This document shows, in pieces, positions 25,873-34,493 of a DNA stretch of 54,844 nucleotides. The notes beneath the pieces were generated by a model, which saw only the letters and a list, made by a program, of their open reading frames with translations, was not told the DNA's origin and did no database searches. How positions within the stretch are numbered: position 1 is the stretch's first letter; every line of letters starts with the position of its first letter. The stretch is from Actinomycetes bacterium (GTDB lineage: Bacteria; Actinomycetota; Acidimicrobiia; Acidimicrobiales; SZUA-35). The stretch lies in NCBI GenBank assembly GCA_024280015.1, contig JAJRQY010000162.1, forward strand, positions 1-54,844. Reading direction: 5' to 3'. The translations under genes and the position numbers were made by a program.

Positions 25873-26493
25873 TTAGTACAAGGTTGCCGCTTGACGCTCT
25901 TGCAGCGCCTCATCGTAGGCCTGCCCATCAAACCCTCCCGCGGTGATAGCGGTCATGATCTGACCGGGGCTCGGGATCGAAGCTCGATCAATCTGAACAT
26001 CGGGATTCCACAGGTCGGACCGCTTAACTGCTCGGGCACATTGGAAGTAGGCGGCTTCTACCGTGATCTCAACCACCGTGGCTGGCAGCTTGTCGCCAAC
26101 TCCGTATCGAACAAGGACATCTTGGTCGTGGCTCAACACGGCGTGGCCGTTAACTCGCATGCATTCGGTGATACCGGGGATCAGGAACATCAGGGCGATC
26201 CGTCCGTCAGTCACGATATTGCGCAAGGTGTCGATGCGATTGTTGCCGCGCCGGTCGGGCAAATGGAGAGTGCGTTCGTCCACAACATGGACAACCTGAG
26301 GACGATCACCGCGAGGTGAACAGTCCATCCCCTCTGGTCCAATGGTGGCCACGGAAACGAAAGGAGAAGCCTCAATGAGCTTCTGATACTCCGGTGTGAT
26401 GACAGCCGTTTCTTTGGTCAAGGAAGCCGGGTTGACCGTGTTGTAGATGGATTCAAGTTGGCTGATTGATGTGATGGTCTGTCTGGGTGCCAT
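25873..26493 (-). CDS. Pyridoxamine 5'-phosphate oxidase-family (PPOX) protein
   Basis: This 206-residue protein has the split-barrel flavin-binding fold. It matches the PPOX subgroup with N-terminal extension seen in actinobacteria: FVSVATIGPEGMDCSPRGD, TLHLPDRRGNNRIDTLRNI, and GRIALMFLIPGITECMRVNG, then VEITVEAAYFQCARAVKRSD. In this subgroup the conserved SPRGD and RRGNNR segments contact FMN or F420. The reaction is unknown; it is a probable oxidoreductase rather than true PdxH, because the PdxH substrate motifs are absent. It is monocistronic between unrelated genes. Confidence 0.82.
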   Translation of the reverse strand: MAPRQTITSISQLESIYNTVNPASLTKETAVITPEYQKLIEASPFVSVATIGPEGMDCSPRGDRPQVVHVVDERTLHLPDRRGNNRIDTLRNIVTDGRIALMFLIPGITECMRVNGHAVLSHDQDVLVRYGVGDKLPATVVEITVEAAYFQCARAVKRSDLWNPDVQIDRASIPSPGQIMTAITAGGFDGQAYDEALQERQAATLY

Positions 26494-26610
26494 GACCTCA
26501 GTCTGTCACGCTCTTCGGGCAGACCCGGCCCTTCACCGGCCTAGCCCTCTAGCGGCTATGGGATTCAGTTGCCCGCACCAACGCCGTCCGAAACAACGAG
26601 GAGCCGTTCG

Positions 26611-27480
26611 CTACAAGCTGATGAGCGGCACAGCGACGAGGGCCATGGCGACCGCGAACCACTGGGTGTTGGCCAGCTTCTCCCGCAACACAACTGCAGC
26701 TAACAAGACGGTCGAGATGGGGTAGAGCGAGGCCAGGACGCCAACAATGGACAGTTCGCCTCGGCGCAGCGCAATGAGTAAGAGGGCCGAAGCGATCATC
26801 TCCAACGCACCGGCAGCGACAGCAAGCCAGACAACCGACTTGCCTGCCCAAAGGCGCTCTCGGAGGGGTACACCGGCACTGGAGAAGTAGGCCAGGAGTC
26901 CAAGCATCAGTACCGACACGACTCGGGCGATCACCAACGGCCACAGGCCTGCATCATCAGCGGTATGGCTGAGCGACACAAAGAACCAGCCAAACAACAC
27001 ACCAGCGGCAACGCTCTCGCCGACTTCCTTGAGTGACGTGGCCACACCAACTTCTGCGTTGGAATCCCCGTCGGTGGCAACGCTGGAGATCACCGCACCA
27101 GCGACAATTGCCATGGCAATGCCGACCAAATTCAACCAGCTCGGACGCTCGCCACCAGCGACACCAAAGGCCACCGTGGTTAAGGATCCAGAGACAGCGG
27201 CAATGGGTGCAACCACACTGATCTGGGCATGGGACATGGCCCGAAACAAGAGATAGATACCACAGCCACCGCTCAGGCCCGCGCTGATTCCCCAGTAGAA
27301 ATCACTCAGGATCACAAGAGGTGCGGCGATGAACATGGCAGCAATGAACATGAAAACCAAGCTGGCCAGATGCGCCAAGTACGGCACCAGTTCAGGTCGA
27401 CTCTTGCGGGTGGCCTGGCTGCCGAAGAAATCGGATGCCCCAACAGCGATGGCCGACACCAGGGCGATCAGCTCGGTCAC
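26611..27480 (-). CDS. EamA/DMT-superfamily transporter
   Basis: This is a 289-residue integral membrane protein with ten predicted helices arranged as two EamA repeats. Examples are LIALVSAIAVGASDFFGSQA, FRAMSHAQISVVAPIAAVSG with LVGIAMAIVAGAVISSVA in repeat one, and MIASALLLIALRRGELSIVG with WFAVAMALVAVPLI in repeat two. The family exports metabolites, often amino acids, nucleosides or amines. GTG at 27480 follows the stop of the PuuD-type hydrolase by three bases, so the two genes are co-transcribed; this makes export or uptake of an amine or amino acid a reasonable guess. Confidence 0.82.
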   Translation of the reverse strand: MTELIALVSAIAVGASDFFGSQATRKSRPELVPYLAHLASLVFMFIAAMFIAAPLVILSDFYWGISAGLSGGCGIYLLFRAMSHAQISVVAPIAAVSGSLTTVAFGVAGGERPSWLNLVGIAMAIVAGAVISSVATDGDSNAEVGVATSLKEVGESVAAGVLFGWFFVSLSHTADDAGLWPLVIARVVSVLMLGLLAYFSSAGVPLRERLWAGKSVVWLAVAAGALEMIASALLLIALRRGELSIVGVLASLYPISTVLLAAVVLREKLANTQWFAVAMALVAVPLISL

Positions 27481-27483
27481 TGG

Positions 27484-28206
27484 CTATGAAGCCATGTTGG
27501 AGCGGGCTCGCTCAACCAACCAAGCGAATATCGGATCAATACCATCCAGCATCTCCGGGTGCCATTGCACAGCGATCACGTCATGGCCAACCATTTCCAC
27601 TCCTTCGATGGTGCCGTCGGGGGCAGTCGCCGTCACAGTCAGATCGTTCCCCAACTGGTCGACGGTCTGATGGTGGAGGGTGTTGACACCCATTGTTGAG
27701 CCGCCGGTGGAGCCGTAAATCTCTGACAGACGGGTGCCGGATTCGATGTGAACATCGTGCACATGGTCGACAACGGGGATGTCGTAGCGAGAGTGTTCGG
27801 GCACGTCCTGATGCAGGGTGCCACCGGTGGCGACGTTCAATATCTGTAGTCCTCGACAAACCCCAAGCACGGGGATCTCCAGGTCGAGCGCTCCCAGGAG
27901 CAAGGTGAGTTCCAGTTCGTCTCGGTCCAACTCATAGGCAGTGCCTTCAGGATCGTGACCGTAGCGAGACGGGTGAACGTCGGCTCCGCCGGGGAGCAGG
28001 ATGCCGTGCAGGTGGGGGAGTAAGAGCCCAACGTCCAGATCCATGGGGATATGGACGGGAATGCCGCCAGCGTCAATGACACCCCGGGAGTAGTCGGCCA
28101 GATACATGTCGATGTCGAGGCCACTGAGTGGGCCTTCGAACCCCTGAATCTGAGAGCCTGTCTTGCGACGACCGGGTAAACCAATAAGGGGTGCGGTGTG
28201 GGTCAA
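27484..28206 (-). CDS. Gamma-glutamyl-gamma-aminobutyrate hydrolase family (PuuD-like)
   Basis: This class I glutamine amidotransferase-like hydrolase (peptidase C26) releases GABA or another amine from its gamma-glutamyl conjugate. The landmarks are GILLPGGADVHPSRYG, the nucleophile Cys in PVLGVCRGLQILNVATGG, the segment STMGVNTLHHQTVDQLG, and the His/Glu pair in VIAVQWHPEMLDG. The length of 240 residues is typical for PuuD. The start is TTG at 28206. With the glutamine-synthetase-like ligase, gabT and gabD at 18.8-22.8 kb it could complete a Puu-type route, but the amine oxidase and aldehyde dehydrogenase steps of that route are not visible here. Confidence 0.85.
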   Translation of the reverse strand: MTHTAPLIGLPGRRKTGSQIQGFEGPLSGLDIDMYLADYSRGVIDAGGIPVHIPMDLDVGLLLPHLHGILLPGGADVHPSRYGHDPEGTAYELDRDELELTLLLGALDLEIPVLGVCRGLQILNVATGGTLHQDVPEHSRYDIPVVDHVHDVHIESGTRLSEIYGSTGGSTMGVNTLHHQTVDQLGNDLTVTATAPDGTIEGVEMVGHDVIAVQWHPEMLDGIDPIFAWLVERARSNMAS

Positions 28207-28245
28207 TGTCTTGGCTTTCAGCGGAGTCGGGAGGAAGCAGGCTGG

Positions 28246-28977
28246 CTAGCTGTGGTGAAGGGCGGTGGCGGCCTCAGCTGGAATGATCTCAGCTACTTCA
28301 GACAAGAACCAATCGACGAACTTGTTGGTGTTGTGCTGGACCTGGGGAACAACCTCAGCCGTCTGGGCCAACATGGCATCGGTATCGACTCCGGTCGCCT
28401 CAGCTTCACTCTTGCCCTCACCTTCGAGCCAGAGTTTGAGGTGTTCATAGGTAACTTCAGGATGAAACTGGGTGCCAACGTTCTTGCGAATACGGAAAGC
28501 CTGCACACACGAGTGATCTTTGGCCACAACCTCGGCGCCTGGAGGAGCCTTGATCTGGTCGTAGTGCCATTCCAGCCAGGGGCCCTCGGCCAGTCCATCG
28601 GTGGTGCTTTCGAAGTAATACCAACCAACCTGCTTTTCTGTGGCGGGAACTGACTCGCCGCCAAGGGCGACAGCCAATGCTTGTCCACCAAAACAGATGC
28701 CGAGGATGGGGACGCCGAGTTCGTCGGCCTTTTGAAGCATCTTGATTTCTCGCTGGACCCATGACCCAATGACATGATCGTCATAGACAGACCAGACAGC
28801 GCCCATGGGCAGGATCAGGTCGTAGTCGGTGGGTTCAGGGAACTGGACTTCGCTGTGGGCATTGTCCAAGGACTCGGTTAATACCAGCAGGTCAAGTTCG
28901 AAACCGTGGTGTTCGAGACGGTTGCCGACCATGCCTGGCAGTGATCCCGGGTCATGAACGATCACGAGTGCACGCAT
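28246..28977 (-). CDS. Type 1 glutamine amidotransferase (GMP-synthase-like)
   Basis: This 243-residue protein is a stand-alone class I GATase. The nucleophile elbow is VPILGICFGGQALAVALGG, and the partner His is in VGTQFHPEVTYEHLKLWLEG. It begins with RALVIVHDPGSLPGMVGNRL, the usual first strand of this subgroup. Homologues are annotated as GMP synthase-like or gamma-glutamyl-related hydrolases with unknown acceptors. It ends 39 bases before the PuuD-like gene, in the same direction, so both probably belong to one transcript concerned with gamma-glutamyl compounds. Confidence 0.82.
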   Translation of the reverse strand: MRALVIVHDPGSLPGMVGNRLEHHGFELDLLVLTESLDNAHSEVQFPEPTDYDLILPMGAVWSVYDDHVIGSWVQREIKMLQKADELGVPILGICFGGQALAVALGGESVPATEKQVGWYYFESTTDGLAEGPWLEWHYDQIKAPPGAEVVAKDHSCVQAFRIRKNVGTQFHPEVTYEHLKLWLEGEGKSEAEATGVDTDAMLAQTAEVVPQVQHNTNKFVDWFLSEVAEIIPAEAATALHHS

Positions 28978-29123
28978 CAGATGAGGTTAGAGCCAATCCG
29001 GGCGAATGCCATTTGGAAGCGAACGATCTTCACTTGCGGACCAGCTCACGAGCGAACAGATTCTCGCTCTCCGTCACTACTTGAATTCGGGGCCAGACGC
29101 ACTACCGTCGGCCTTGTGGCCTG

Positions 29124-30008
29124 CTAACGGAGTCGGGGAAAGCTCTCGCACTGGGGCGCCCCGCCATCGACGAGATTTTCACCACGAAAAGGAGGGTCAG
29201 AGTCAGCCGGGTCCGCGTTGTAGGTGACGTCATCGGCGAGCAGTAGGAAACCGATAGCTCGACGGGTGTGTGCGGCCGTGTTGGGTAGCGATGCGTGGAG
29301 GGTCTGTTGGTGAAAGACAACCAGATCACCCGGGCAAGCCCTCCACCAAATGCTGTCGAATCGTTGGTCCAGATCGGCGAAGTCAGGCATGGGAACCCGA
29401 CCATCCTTCAGAGGGCTCGCATAGCGCCTGGACGGATCGAAGTGCAGGGCCTCATAGGTTGGCTCGTCCCGTAGATGGCTGCCACGCTTGAAGAGTACGG
29501 CGGATGATTCTGGCACCGGGTCAAGGGCGATCCAGCAATTTAGGACAGTCCCATTCATGCGTAGGTACATGGCATCGAGATGCCAGGGAACAATGTTGCG
29601 GCTTCCGGCAGCTTTGACAAAGATGTTGTCGAAGTAGAGGGTCATGCCAACTGAACCAACGAGTTGGCGCGCAAGATCGGCGACCGGACCATCGTGGATG
29701 ATGGCGGCTACTTGTGGGTCTCGCTGATGCAGGTTGTAGTCGGTGAAGAAGAATCCTGGGTCATCTGGAGTGGAGACCCGGTAGCTATGTGGACCCGGAC
29801 TAGCTACGGCGTCATCGACAGCAGTACGAAGGGTCTCGACATGTTCGGGGGAGAGGGCACCAGGCAGGCAGACCACCCCATCGGTGGCGAACTGGGCCGA
29901 AGCACCGTTGGGCAGGGCACCAGTCTTGCTCACGGGGAAGGCGGGCGATGGCTCGGCGGGTGTCTCGGGCTGAAAGACGTCGAACGGGGAAGTGGCTATG
30001 TGTGACAT
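29124..30008 (-). CDS. Phytanoyl-CoA dioxygenase (PhyH) family protein
   Basis: This is an iron(II)/2-oxoglutarate-dependent oxygenase of 294 residues. The metal-binding triad is visible as the HxD of IVPWHLDAMYLRMNG and the distal His of VVFHQQTLHASLPNTA; the 2-oxoglutarate-binding Arg is in HTRRAIGFLLLADD. The segment GTVLNCWIALDPVPESSAVL is also standard for the family. PhyH proteins hydroxylate small lipids, ectoine or natural products; the substrate is not readable. It is divergent from a TetR-type regulator with only 63 bases between the genes, so that regulator very probably controls it. AGGAG lies about 15 bases before the ATG. Confidence 0.85.
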   Translation of the reverse strand: MSHIATSPFDVFQPETPAEPSPAFPVSKTGALPNGASAQFATDGVVCLPGALSPEHVETLRTAVDDAVASPGPHSYRVSTPDDPGFFFTDYNLHQRDPQVAAIIHDGPVADLARQLVGSVGMTLYFDNIFVKAAGSRNIVPWHLDAMYLRMNGTVLNCWIALDPVPESSAVLFKRGSHLRDEPTYEALHFDPSRRYASPLKDGRVPMPDFADLDQRFDSIWWRACPGDLVVFHQQTLHASLPNTAAHTRRAIGFLLLADDVTYNADPADSDPPFRGENLVDGGAPQCESFPRLR

Positions 30009-30041
30009 TGGGCTTCACATCTCCTATCTATACGTAACGAA

Positions 30042-30053
30042 TATTATATAATA
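30042..30053. promoter_or_regulatory. AT-rich palindrome between phyH and tetR
   Basis: TATTATATAATA is a perfect 12-bp palindrome in a strikingly AT-rich 63-bp interval between the divergent genes. Its place and symmetry suit an operator for the adjacent TetR-type repressor, overlapping both promoters. A second small symmetric element (GATGTAGCATC, 30059-30069) is next to it. Confidence 0.45.
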
Positions 30054-30071
30054 AGCATGATGTAGCATCAA

Positions 30072-30650
30072 GTGGTGCCAAAGATTGTGGATCATGAAGA
30101 GAGACGTCTGACCATCGCTCACGCCTGCTCGAGGGTGATTGCTGACGATGGGTTGGTGGGAGTGACAATGCGTTCGGTCGCTACTGCCGCTGGCATCACG
30201 ACGGGTGCTGTGACTCACTACTACGAGAGCAAGGCCGAACTGCTTGGGGTGGCGCTCGAACTTGTGGCCACCGAGACACTCGATCGGGTGAGATCGGTCC
30301 AGCCGGTCGACTTCGATGCCTTCCTATATCAGTTGGAACTGACTCTGCCGACTACTGGATCTCGTCGCGATGAATGGAAGGTTTGGCTAGCGTTCTGGTC
30401 GGAGTGTGCTCGGGGTGATCGTCGCTTGCTCGCCCACAACCGGCAGTTCCATTCGGAGTGGCTGTCGGTGCTGGAAACGTCGATTCGTCGAGTCAACGGT
30501 GATTCCGCAGACCCGATTCGGGCTGCTGAGCGTCTGGCGTTCGCGGTAAACGCTATCGGGTTGGAAGCGTGCGTCGATCCGAAGTCGTGGTCCAGGCACC
30601 GTCAGCGACTCGAACTGGTGTCGGCTGTCGGGCTCATCGGTATTGGTTAG
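30072..30650 (+). CDS. TetR/AcrR-family transcriptional regulator
   Basis: This 192-residue regulator has an N-terminal helix-turn-helix: IAHACSRVIADDGLVGVTMR, then SVATAAGITTGAVTHYYESK, followed by AELLGVALELVA. The ligand domain is of the BetI-like type, with WLAFWSECARGDRRLLAHNR. Such proteins normally repress the divergent gene and are released by its substrate or product; here that gene is the PhyH-family oxygenase. The start is one of two adjacent GTG codons (30072 or 30075). There is no downstream gene in the same direction. Confidence 0.88.
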   Translation: MVPKIVDHEERRLTIAHACSRVIADDGLVGVTMRSVATAAGITTGAVTHYYESKAELLGVALELVATETLDRVRSVQPVDFDAFLYQLELTLPTTGSRRDEWKVWLAFWSECARGDRRLLAHNRQFHSEWLSVLETSIRRVNGDSADPIRAAERLAFAVNAIGLEACVDPKSWSRHRQRLELVSAVGLIGIG

Positions 30651-30702
30651 CTGGGCAAAGTGTTTCGACAAAAACCGGCAAGTAACAGGATGGTTTGTTG
30701 TG

Positions 30703-30885
30703 TCAATCGTCGGGAGAGCCTCCCGCGATGGGAATGAGGAACAAGGTAGCGCCAATGATGTAGGCGAGGCTGCCGAGACTGGCCTCGATGTCCTTGGCGC
30801 GAACAGCACTAATGAGGAAGAGGACGCTGCCAAGAATCCAGAGCCCGCATCCCAATAGCCAGTAACGATTGTTGGATGTTTTCAT
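30703..30885 (-). CDS. Small two-helix membrane protein
   Basis: This 60-residue protein has two membrane helices, YWLLGCGLWILGSVLFLISA and SLGSLAYIIGATLFLIPI, joined by the polar loop AKDIEASLG, like YrhK-type small proteins. It is real because its ATG overlaps the stop of the preceding alpha/beta hydrolase gene as ATGA, giving a coupled pair. The function is unknown; it may be a partner of the hydrolase or simply a membrane accessory. The region between it and tetR (30651-30702) is short and empty. Confidence 0.65.
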   Translation of the reverse strand: MKTSNNRYWLLGCGLWILGSVLFLISAVRAKDIEASLGSLAYIIGATLFLIPIAGGSPDD

Positions 30886-31808
30886 CTGGGCTTGTCCACA
30901 AAGTTCGGGGCGTCATTTGCCGCTGAATAGTACGCAACCGCGGCGTCGCTCACTAGTTCGGTGTTGCGGATGGGCAGAAAGGCACGGACCATCTGATTGA
31001 AGGCCGACGGCCCTTCGTTCGGTGTGAGGTGGCCGATTCCAGGGATGATCTGCAGTTCGGCGTCGGAGATCTCATCCCTCAGAATCTCTGAATAGGCCAG
31101 GGGGGTCTCCTGGTCGTACTCGCCGATGATGACCAGTGTCTTGGCCTCAATCTCACCAAGCCTGGGACGGGCATCATTGGTTGGTAAGCAATGCACGGCT
31201 GCTCGTAGCCCGCTGCTAGGGATGCGTTGAAAGGCGGCTATGGCCAGATCTCGATCGGGTCCAGCAAAGCCGGTTGCGGTAATGCTGTCGATGATGGCCT
31301 CGGCCAGGTCGGCGGGAGTCTTGCCCGTGTCGAGGGCGGCGAGACGCAGTTGCTTCCATTCTTCGACGCCGGTCCCGTCAGCGCCGAATTCCGCGCTGGT
31401 GTCGGCCAACACAAGCTGCCCAACTCGGTCCGGATGACCAAGCGCGAGGTAGAGAGCTTGTTGGCCGCCGAAGGAAAGCCCAACGATGTGGGCTCTTTCA
31501 ATCTTCAGCAAATCAAGGAGACGAACTGCTTCGGCTGCAATCCCAGGGAACGTGAGTGGATCCAACGGATCGGACTCGCCATAGCCGGGCATATCCCAGG
31601 CAATGCAGCGATAGTCATTCCCTAGCTCGGTTAGCTGGGCATCCCAGGCAATACGGCTGCCGCCAAGGCCATGTAAGAACAAGATAGGCAAGCCGTCGGT
31701 GTTGTCCGAAGTCGGTCCCGCTTCACGCCAGGCCAGGCCATCTTGTTTGTGGTTGCTTAGCGCTGGTGTTGGGTCGCCTGAAACTGGACTGGGAGTGGGA
31801 TTAGCCAT
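30882..31808 (-). CDS. Alpha/beta hydrolase
   Basis: This 308-residue protein is a canonical alpha/beta-fold hydrolase. The oxyanion region is ILFLHGLGGSRIAWD, the nucleophile Ser112 lies in HIVGLSFGGQQALYLA, the acid is the Asp of VIIGEYDQETPLAYSE and the base is the His of IIPGIGHLTPNEGPSAF. The composition resembles 3-oxoadipate enol-lactonase and related esterases, but no specific substrate can be assigned. It is coupled by ATGA to the small membrane protein downstream, and follows the methyltransferase gene by 24 bases in the same direction. Confidence 0.85.
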   Translation of the reverse strand: MANPTPSPVSGDPTPALSNHKQDGLAWREAGPTSDNTDGLPILFLHGLGGSRIAWDAQLTELGNDYRCIAWDMPGYGESDPLDPLTFPGIAAEAVRLLDLLKIERAHIVGLSFGGQQALYLALGHPDRVGQLVLADTSAEFGADGTGVEEWKQLRLAALDTGKTPADLAEAIIDSITATGFAGPDRDLAIAAFQRIPSSGLRAAVHCLPTNDARPRLGEIEAKTLVIIGEYDQETPLAYSEILRDEISDAELQIIPGIGHLTPNEGPSAFNQMVRAFLPIRNTELVSDAAVAYYSAANDAPNFVDKPR

Positions 31809-31832
31809 GACGATCGAAACTTAGCCGAGAGT

Positions 31833-32438
31833 TCAGCTTCGCCCGAAAACGGCGACGACGAAGTCTGACGTTGGTGTGAGGGCACGCAGGTCCCAGGTTC
31901 CCAGCTTCAGTTCCGTGGTAAGGCCAGACACTTCGGCGTCAGCGAAGAATTCATCGAACTCATAACCACGACCAGCACCAAAACCGATGACAGCACGTCC
32001 ACCGTCTCGTAGGTGCAATCCCATGCGACGCAAGACTTCACGTCGAGTGCTTGGCGCCAGAAACGTCATCACATTGCCAGCGCACAAGATGGCGTCAAAG
32101 CCTTCGTCAACTCCGTGAGCGGGAAGATCAAGCTCGGCCAGATCCTCAACGAACCATTGTGGTCCAGACTCGTCCTTCTTCGCTTCATCAATCAGGACCG
32201 GGTCGACGTCGACACCGACCACCTCGTGTCCAAGCACCGACAGCATGGAAGCTACTCGTCCTGGTCCGCAGCCAGCATCAAGAATCCGGCTGCCGCGTGA
32301 GAGCATGGCGTCGATCAATCTGGCTTCACCACCAAGGTCCTTGCCCGCCGCGGCCATGTCGGCAAAGCGCTTGATGTACCAGGCCGAGTGGTCCGGGTTC
32401 TCCTCGGTGATCTTGACCCACTGACTCTTCTCAACCAT
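31833..32438 (-). CDS. Class I SAM-dependent methyltransferase
   Basis: This 201-residue protein has the Rossmann-type SAM-binding sequence SRILDAGCGPGRVASML (motif I), the acidic end of strand two in HEVVGVDVDPVLIDEA, and ILCAGNVMTFLAPSTR (motif IV). The first 30 residues (WVKITEENPDHSAWYIKRFA) match small actinobacterial methyltransferases of unknown substrate. The start at ATG 32438 has GAGGA at the right distance; the longer frame up to 32558 overlaps the divergent regulator's promoter. It probably shares a transcript with the hydrolase downstream. Confidence 0.82.
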   Translation of the reverse strand: MVEKSQWVKITEENPDHSAWYIKRFADMAAAGKDLGGEARLIDAMLSRGSRILDAGCGPGRVASMLSVLGHEVVGVDVDPVLIDEAKKDESGPQWFVEDLAELDLPAHGVDEGFDAILCAGNVMTFLAPSTRREVLRRMGLHLRDGGRAVIGFGAGRGYEFDEFFADAEVSGLTTELKLGTWDLRALTPTSDFVVAVFGRS

Positions 32439-32529
32439 TGCCTGTCCTCGTTCGCGTTGACTTGGTGATGACGGTTGTAGGTGGGCCAACCGATCTCGGA
32501 CTGGGATCGTATCCAGGAGTCGTGTCCGC

Positions 32530-32558
32530 TTGACAAATGTCCGGTTATCACCGATCAT
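32530..32558 (+). promoter_or_regulatory. Possible promoter of the ArsR-MFS operon
   Basis: TTGACA at 32530 matches a -35 box, and GATCAT at 32553, 17 bases later, is a weak -10 box. Transcription from about 32565 would give a leaderless mRNA starting at the GTG at 32566, a common arrangement in actinobacteria. Confidence 0.35.
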
Positions 32559-32565
32559 TCGGCAT

Positions 32566-33138
32566 GTGCCGTACGTTTCTCACCCTGTTCCCGATTACGA
32601 GCTGGACCCGGTCGTTCATGCCGACACACCAGCAAGGGTTCGTGCTGTGCTTGAGCCGACACGTAGCCAGATCTTGGATCTGGTCCTGGAACGGGCGGCC
32701 TCAGTCACCGAGCTGGCCCGCGCCTTATCCCGACCCAAAAGCTCAGTTGCTCATCATGTTGATGTGCTACTGGAGGCCGGACTGGTCCGGGTCGTGCGTA
32801 CCCGAAAGGTCCGGGCGATGGAAGAACGGTTCTACGGAAGAGTCGGCCGGACCGTGGTGATTGCTGACTCACAGCGTCCGGCGGATTCCGTCCACGCCAG
32901 CTTCCTGAGTGAGGCCTACGCCGAGGCCTCTCCAGATGACTCTCTGTTGAGCACCTTGCGCCATGTGCGAATACCCGAAGCGCAAGCGAGTGAGTTCTTC
33001 GACCAGGTGGTCGCCTTGGCCGAGCAGTTCACTCAGATGGAACGATCCGGTGACACCGTCTACGGATTCGTGGCGGCGGTCTATCCAACCAATCACCCGG
33101 TACTGCCTGATGCCTCGAGCGCGAACGTCGCTCGGTGA
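32566..33138 (+). CDS. ArsR-type winged-helix transcriptional regulator
   Basis: The regulator of about 190 residues contains a winged helix: RSQILDLVLERAASVTELAR, ALSRPKSSVAHHVDVLLEAG and LVRVVRTRKVRAMEERFYGR. The metal-binding Cys residues of classical ArsR are absent, so the signal is probably something else. The C-terminal half (DQVVALAEQFTQMERSG) is a dimerisation or ligand region. The GTG at 32566 is preferred because the sequence before it looks like a promoter; a TTG at 32530 is the alternative. It overlaps the MFS transporter gene by four bases (GTGA) and likely controls it. Confidence 0.82.
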   Translation: MPYVSHPVPDYELDPVVHADTPARVRAVLEPTRSQILDLVLERAASVTELARALSRPKSSVAHHVDVLLEAGLVRVVRTRKVRAMEERFYGRVGRTVVIADSQRPADSVHASFLSEAYAEASPDDSLLSTLRHVRIPEAQASEFFDQVVALAEQFTQMERSGDTVYGFVAAVYPTNHPVLPDASSANVAR

Positions 33139-34493
33139 GCGTGGAGCAAGCCGGAACTCGGTCAACAGAATCAACAAAGCTGGGAGCCAGCTATTGGAAG
33201 CTGCTGGTGGCCAGCACAATCTCCAACCTAGGTGATGGTGTTGGGCTCATTGCCTACCCGTGGCTTGCTTCGGCCATCACCCGAAACCCGATCCTGATCG
33301 CGTTGGTTGCCGTCCTTCAAAAGCTCCCCTGGCTGTTGTTCAGCCTGCCAGCCGGAGTAATTACGGATCGTTTCGACCGACGGACCTTGATGATGCGGGC
33401 CAACGTGGCCCGAGGCGTGCTCACCTTGGTGGTGGCCTTTGTGGTCCTGGACCGGCAGGGTGTTTTGCCTGGGCCTGATGAGGTCGAGGCTGGCGTGGCT
33501 GGCGGTACGGACTTCGTGTTGTACGGGATGATTCTGTTGGCCACGTTCATGCTGGGTATGGCTGAGGTGATCTACGACAATGCTGGTCAAACCCTGATGC
33601 CATCTGTTGTCGACAAGTCTCTGTTGGAAAAGGCGAACGGACGACTATGGAGCGTTGAGCAGGTGGCCAATACCTTCATCGGACCGCCGCTTGGCGCTGC
33701 CCTGCTGGTCGTCGCTTTCGCTGTTCCCTTCTTCTTCGACGCCGTCTCCTTCCTAGCGGCTGCACTCCTGATTGCTTTGATCCCACCTATCCGCCGATCG
33801 GCGGCCCCAGAGAAATCCGATGCACCATCATGGCGAGCGGAGTTGAAGGAGGGGTTCATGTGGTTGTGGAAGCACCCGCTCTTGCAGAGCATGGCCATCA
33901 TCTTGGGGCTGTTGAACATGCTCTGGATGGTGGTCGCCGCCGTCCTGGTCCTCTTTGCGCAGGAGATTCTGGAGACGACGCCGGCCGAGTTCGCGCTGCT
34001 TGGGACCGGCGGTGCCGTAGGTGGCGTGCTCGGAGGGTGGCTTGCGTCCCCAATCGTGGCCAAGATCGGCCCGGGCAGGTGCTTGGCTCTCATGTTCAGT
34101 GTTGGAAGCATGGTGCTTCTGGTGATTGGCCTGAGCTCACTCTGGCCCGTGGTCTGGGTGATGACGTCAATCTATGTATTCGTTGGCACGCTCTGGAATG
34201 TGATCACGGTGAGCTTGCGTCAGTCCATCATCCCCGATCACCTCTTGGGTCGGGTGAACAGTGTCTACCGATTCTTCGCCTGGGGCATGATGCCGATTGG
34301 TGCACTCCTTGGCGGCCTCATCATTGTGGTTACCGAGTCCTTCGGCAGTCGTGAGCTTGCGCTGCGAATGCCCTGGTTTGTCGCTGGTTTCGCTCAGCTG
34401 ATCCTATTCATCGTCGCTGCTCCCAAACTGACGACGGCCAAGCTTGAAGCCGCTCGCGCTGCGACCACCGGGACAGTTGGCGAGGTTGTCTAA
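33135..34493 (+). CDS. MFS transporter (efflux type)
   Basis: This is a 452-residue major-facilitator protein with twelve hydrophobic segments. The MFS signature between helices two and three is FSLPAGVITDRFDRRTLMMR. Other segments are FVLYGMILLATFMLGMAEVI and GGAVGGVLGGWLASPIVAKI, and the domain around helix ten reads SLRQSIIPDHLLGRVNSVYR, as in the macrolide/enterobactin exporter subfamily (MFS_3). It likely exports a drug-like or toxic metabolite under control of the coupled ArsR-type regulator. Its TAA stop overlaps the stop of the converging lipoprotein gene (CTAA). Confidence 0.87.
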   Translation: MSVEQAGTRSTESTKLGASYWKLLVASTISNLGDGVGLIAYPWLASAITRNPILIALVAVLQKLPWLLFSLPAGVITDRFDRRTLMMRANVARGVLTLVVAFVVLDRQGVLPGPDEVEAGVAGGTDFVLYGMILLATFMLGMAEVIYDNAGQTLMPSVVDKSLLEKANGRLWSVEQVANTFIGPPLGAALLVVAFAVPFFFDAVSFLAAALLIALIPPIRRSAAPEKSDAPSWRAELKEGFMWLWKHPLLQSMAIILGLLNMLWMVVAAVLVLFAQEILETTPAEFALLGTGGAVGGVLGGWLASPIVAKIGPGRCLALMFSVGSMVLLVIGLSSLWPVVWVMTSIYVFVGTLWNVITVSLRQSIIPDHLLGRVNSVYRFFAWGMMPIGALLGGLIIVVTESFGSRELALRMPWFVAGFAQLILFIVAAPKLTTAKLEAARAATTGTVGEVV

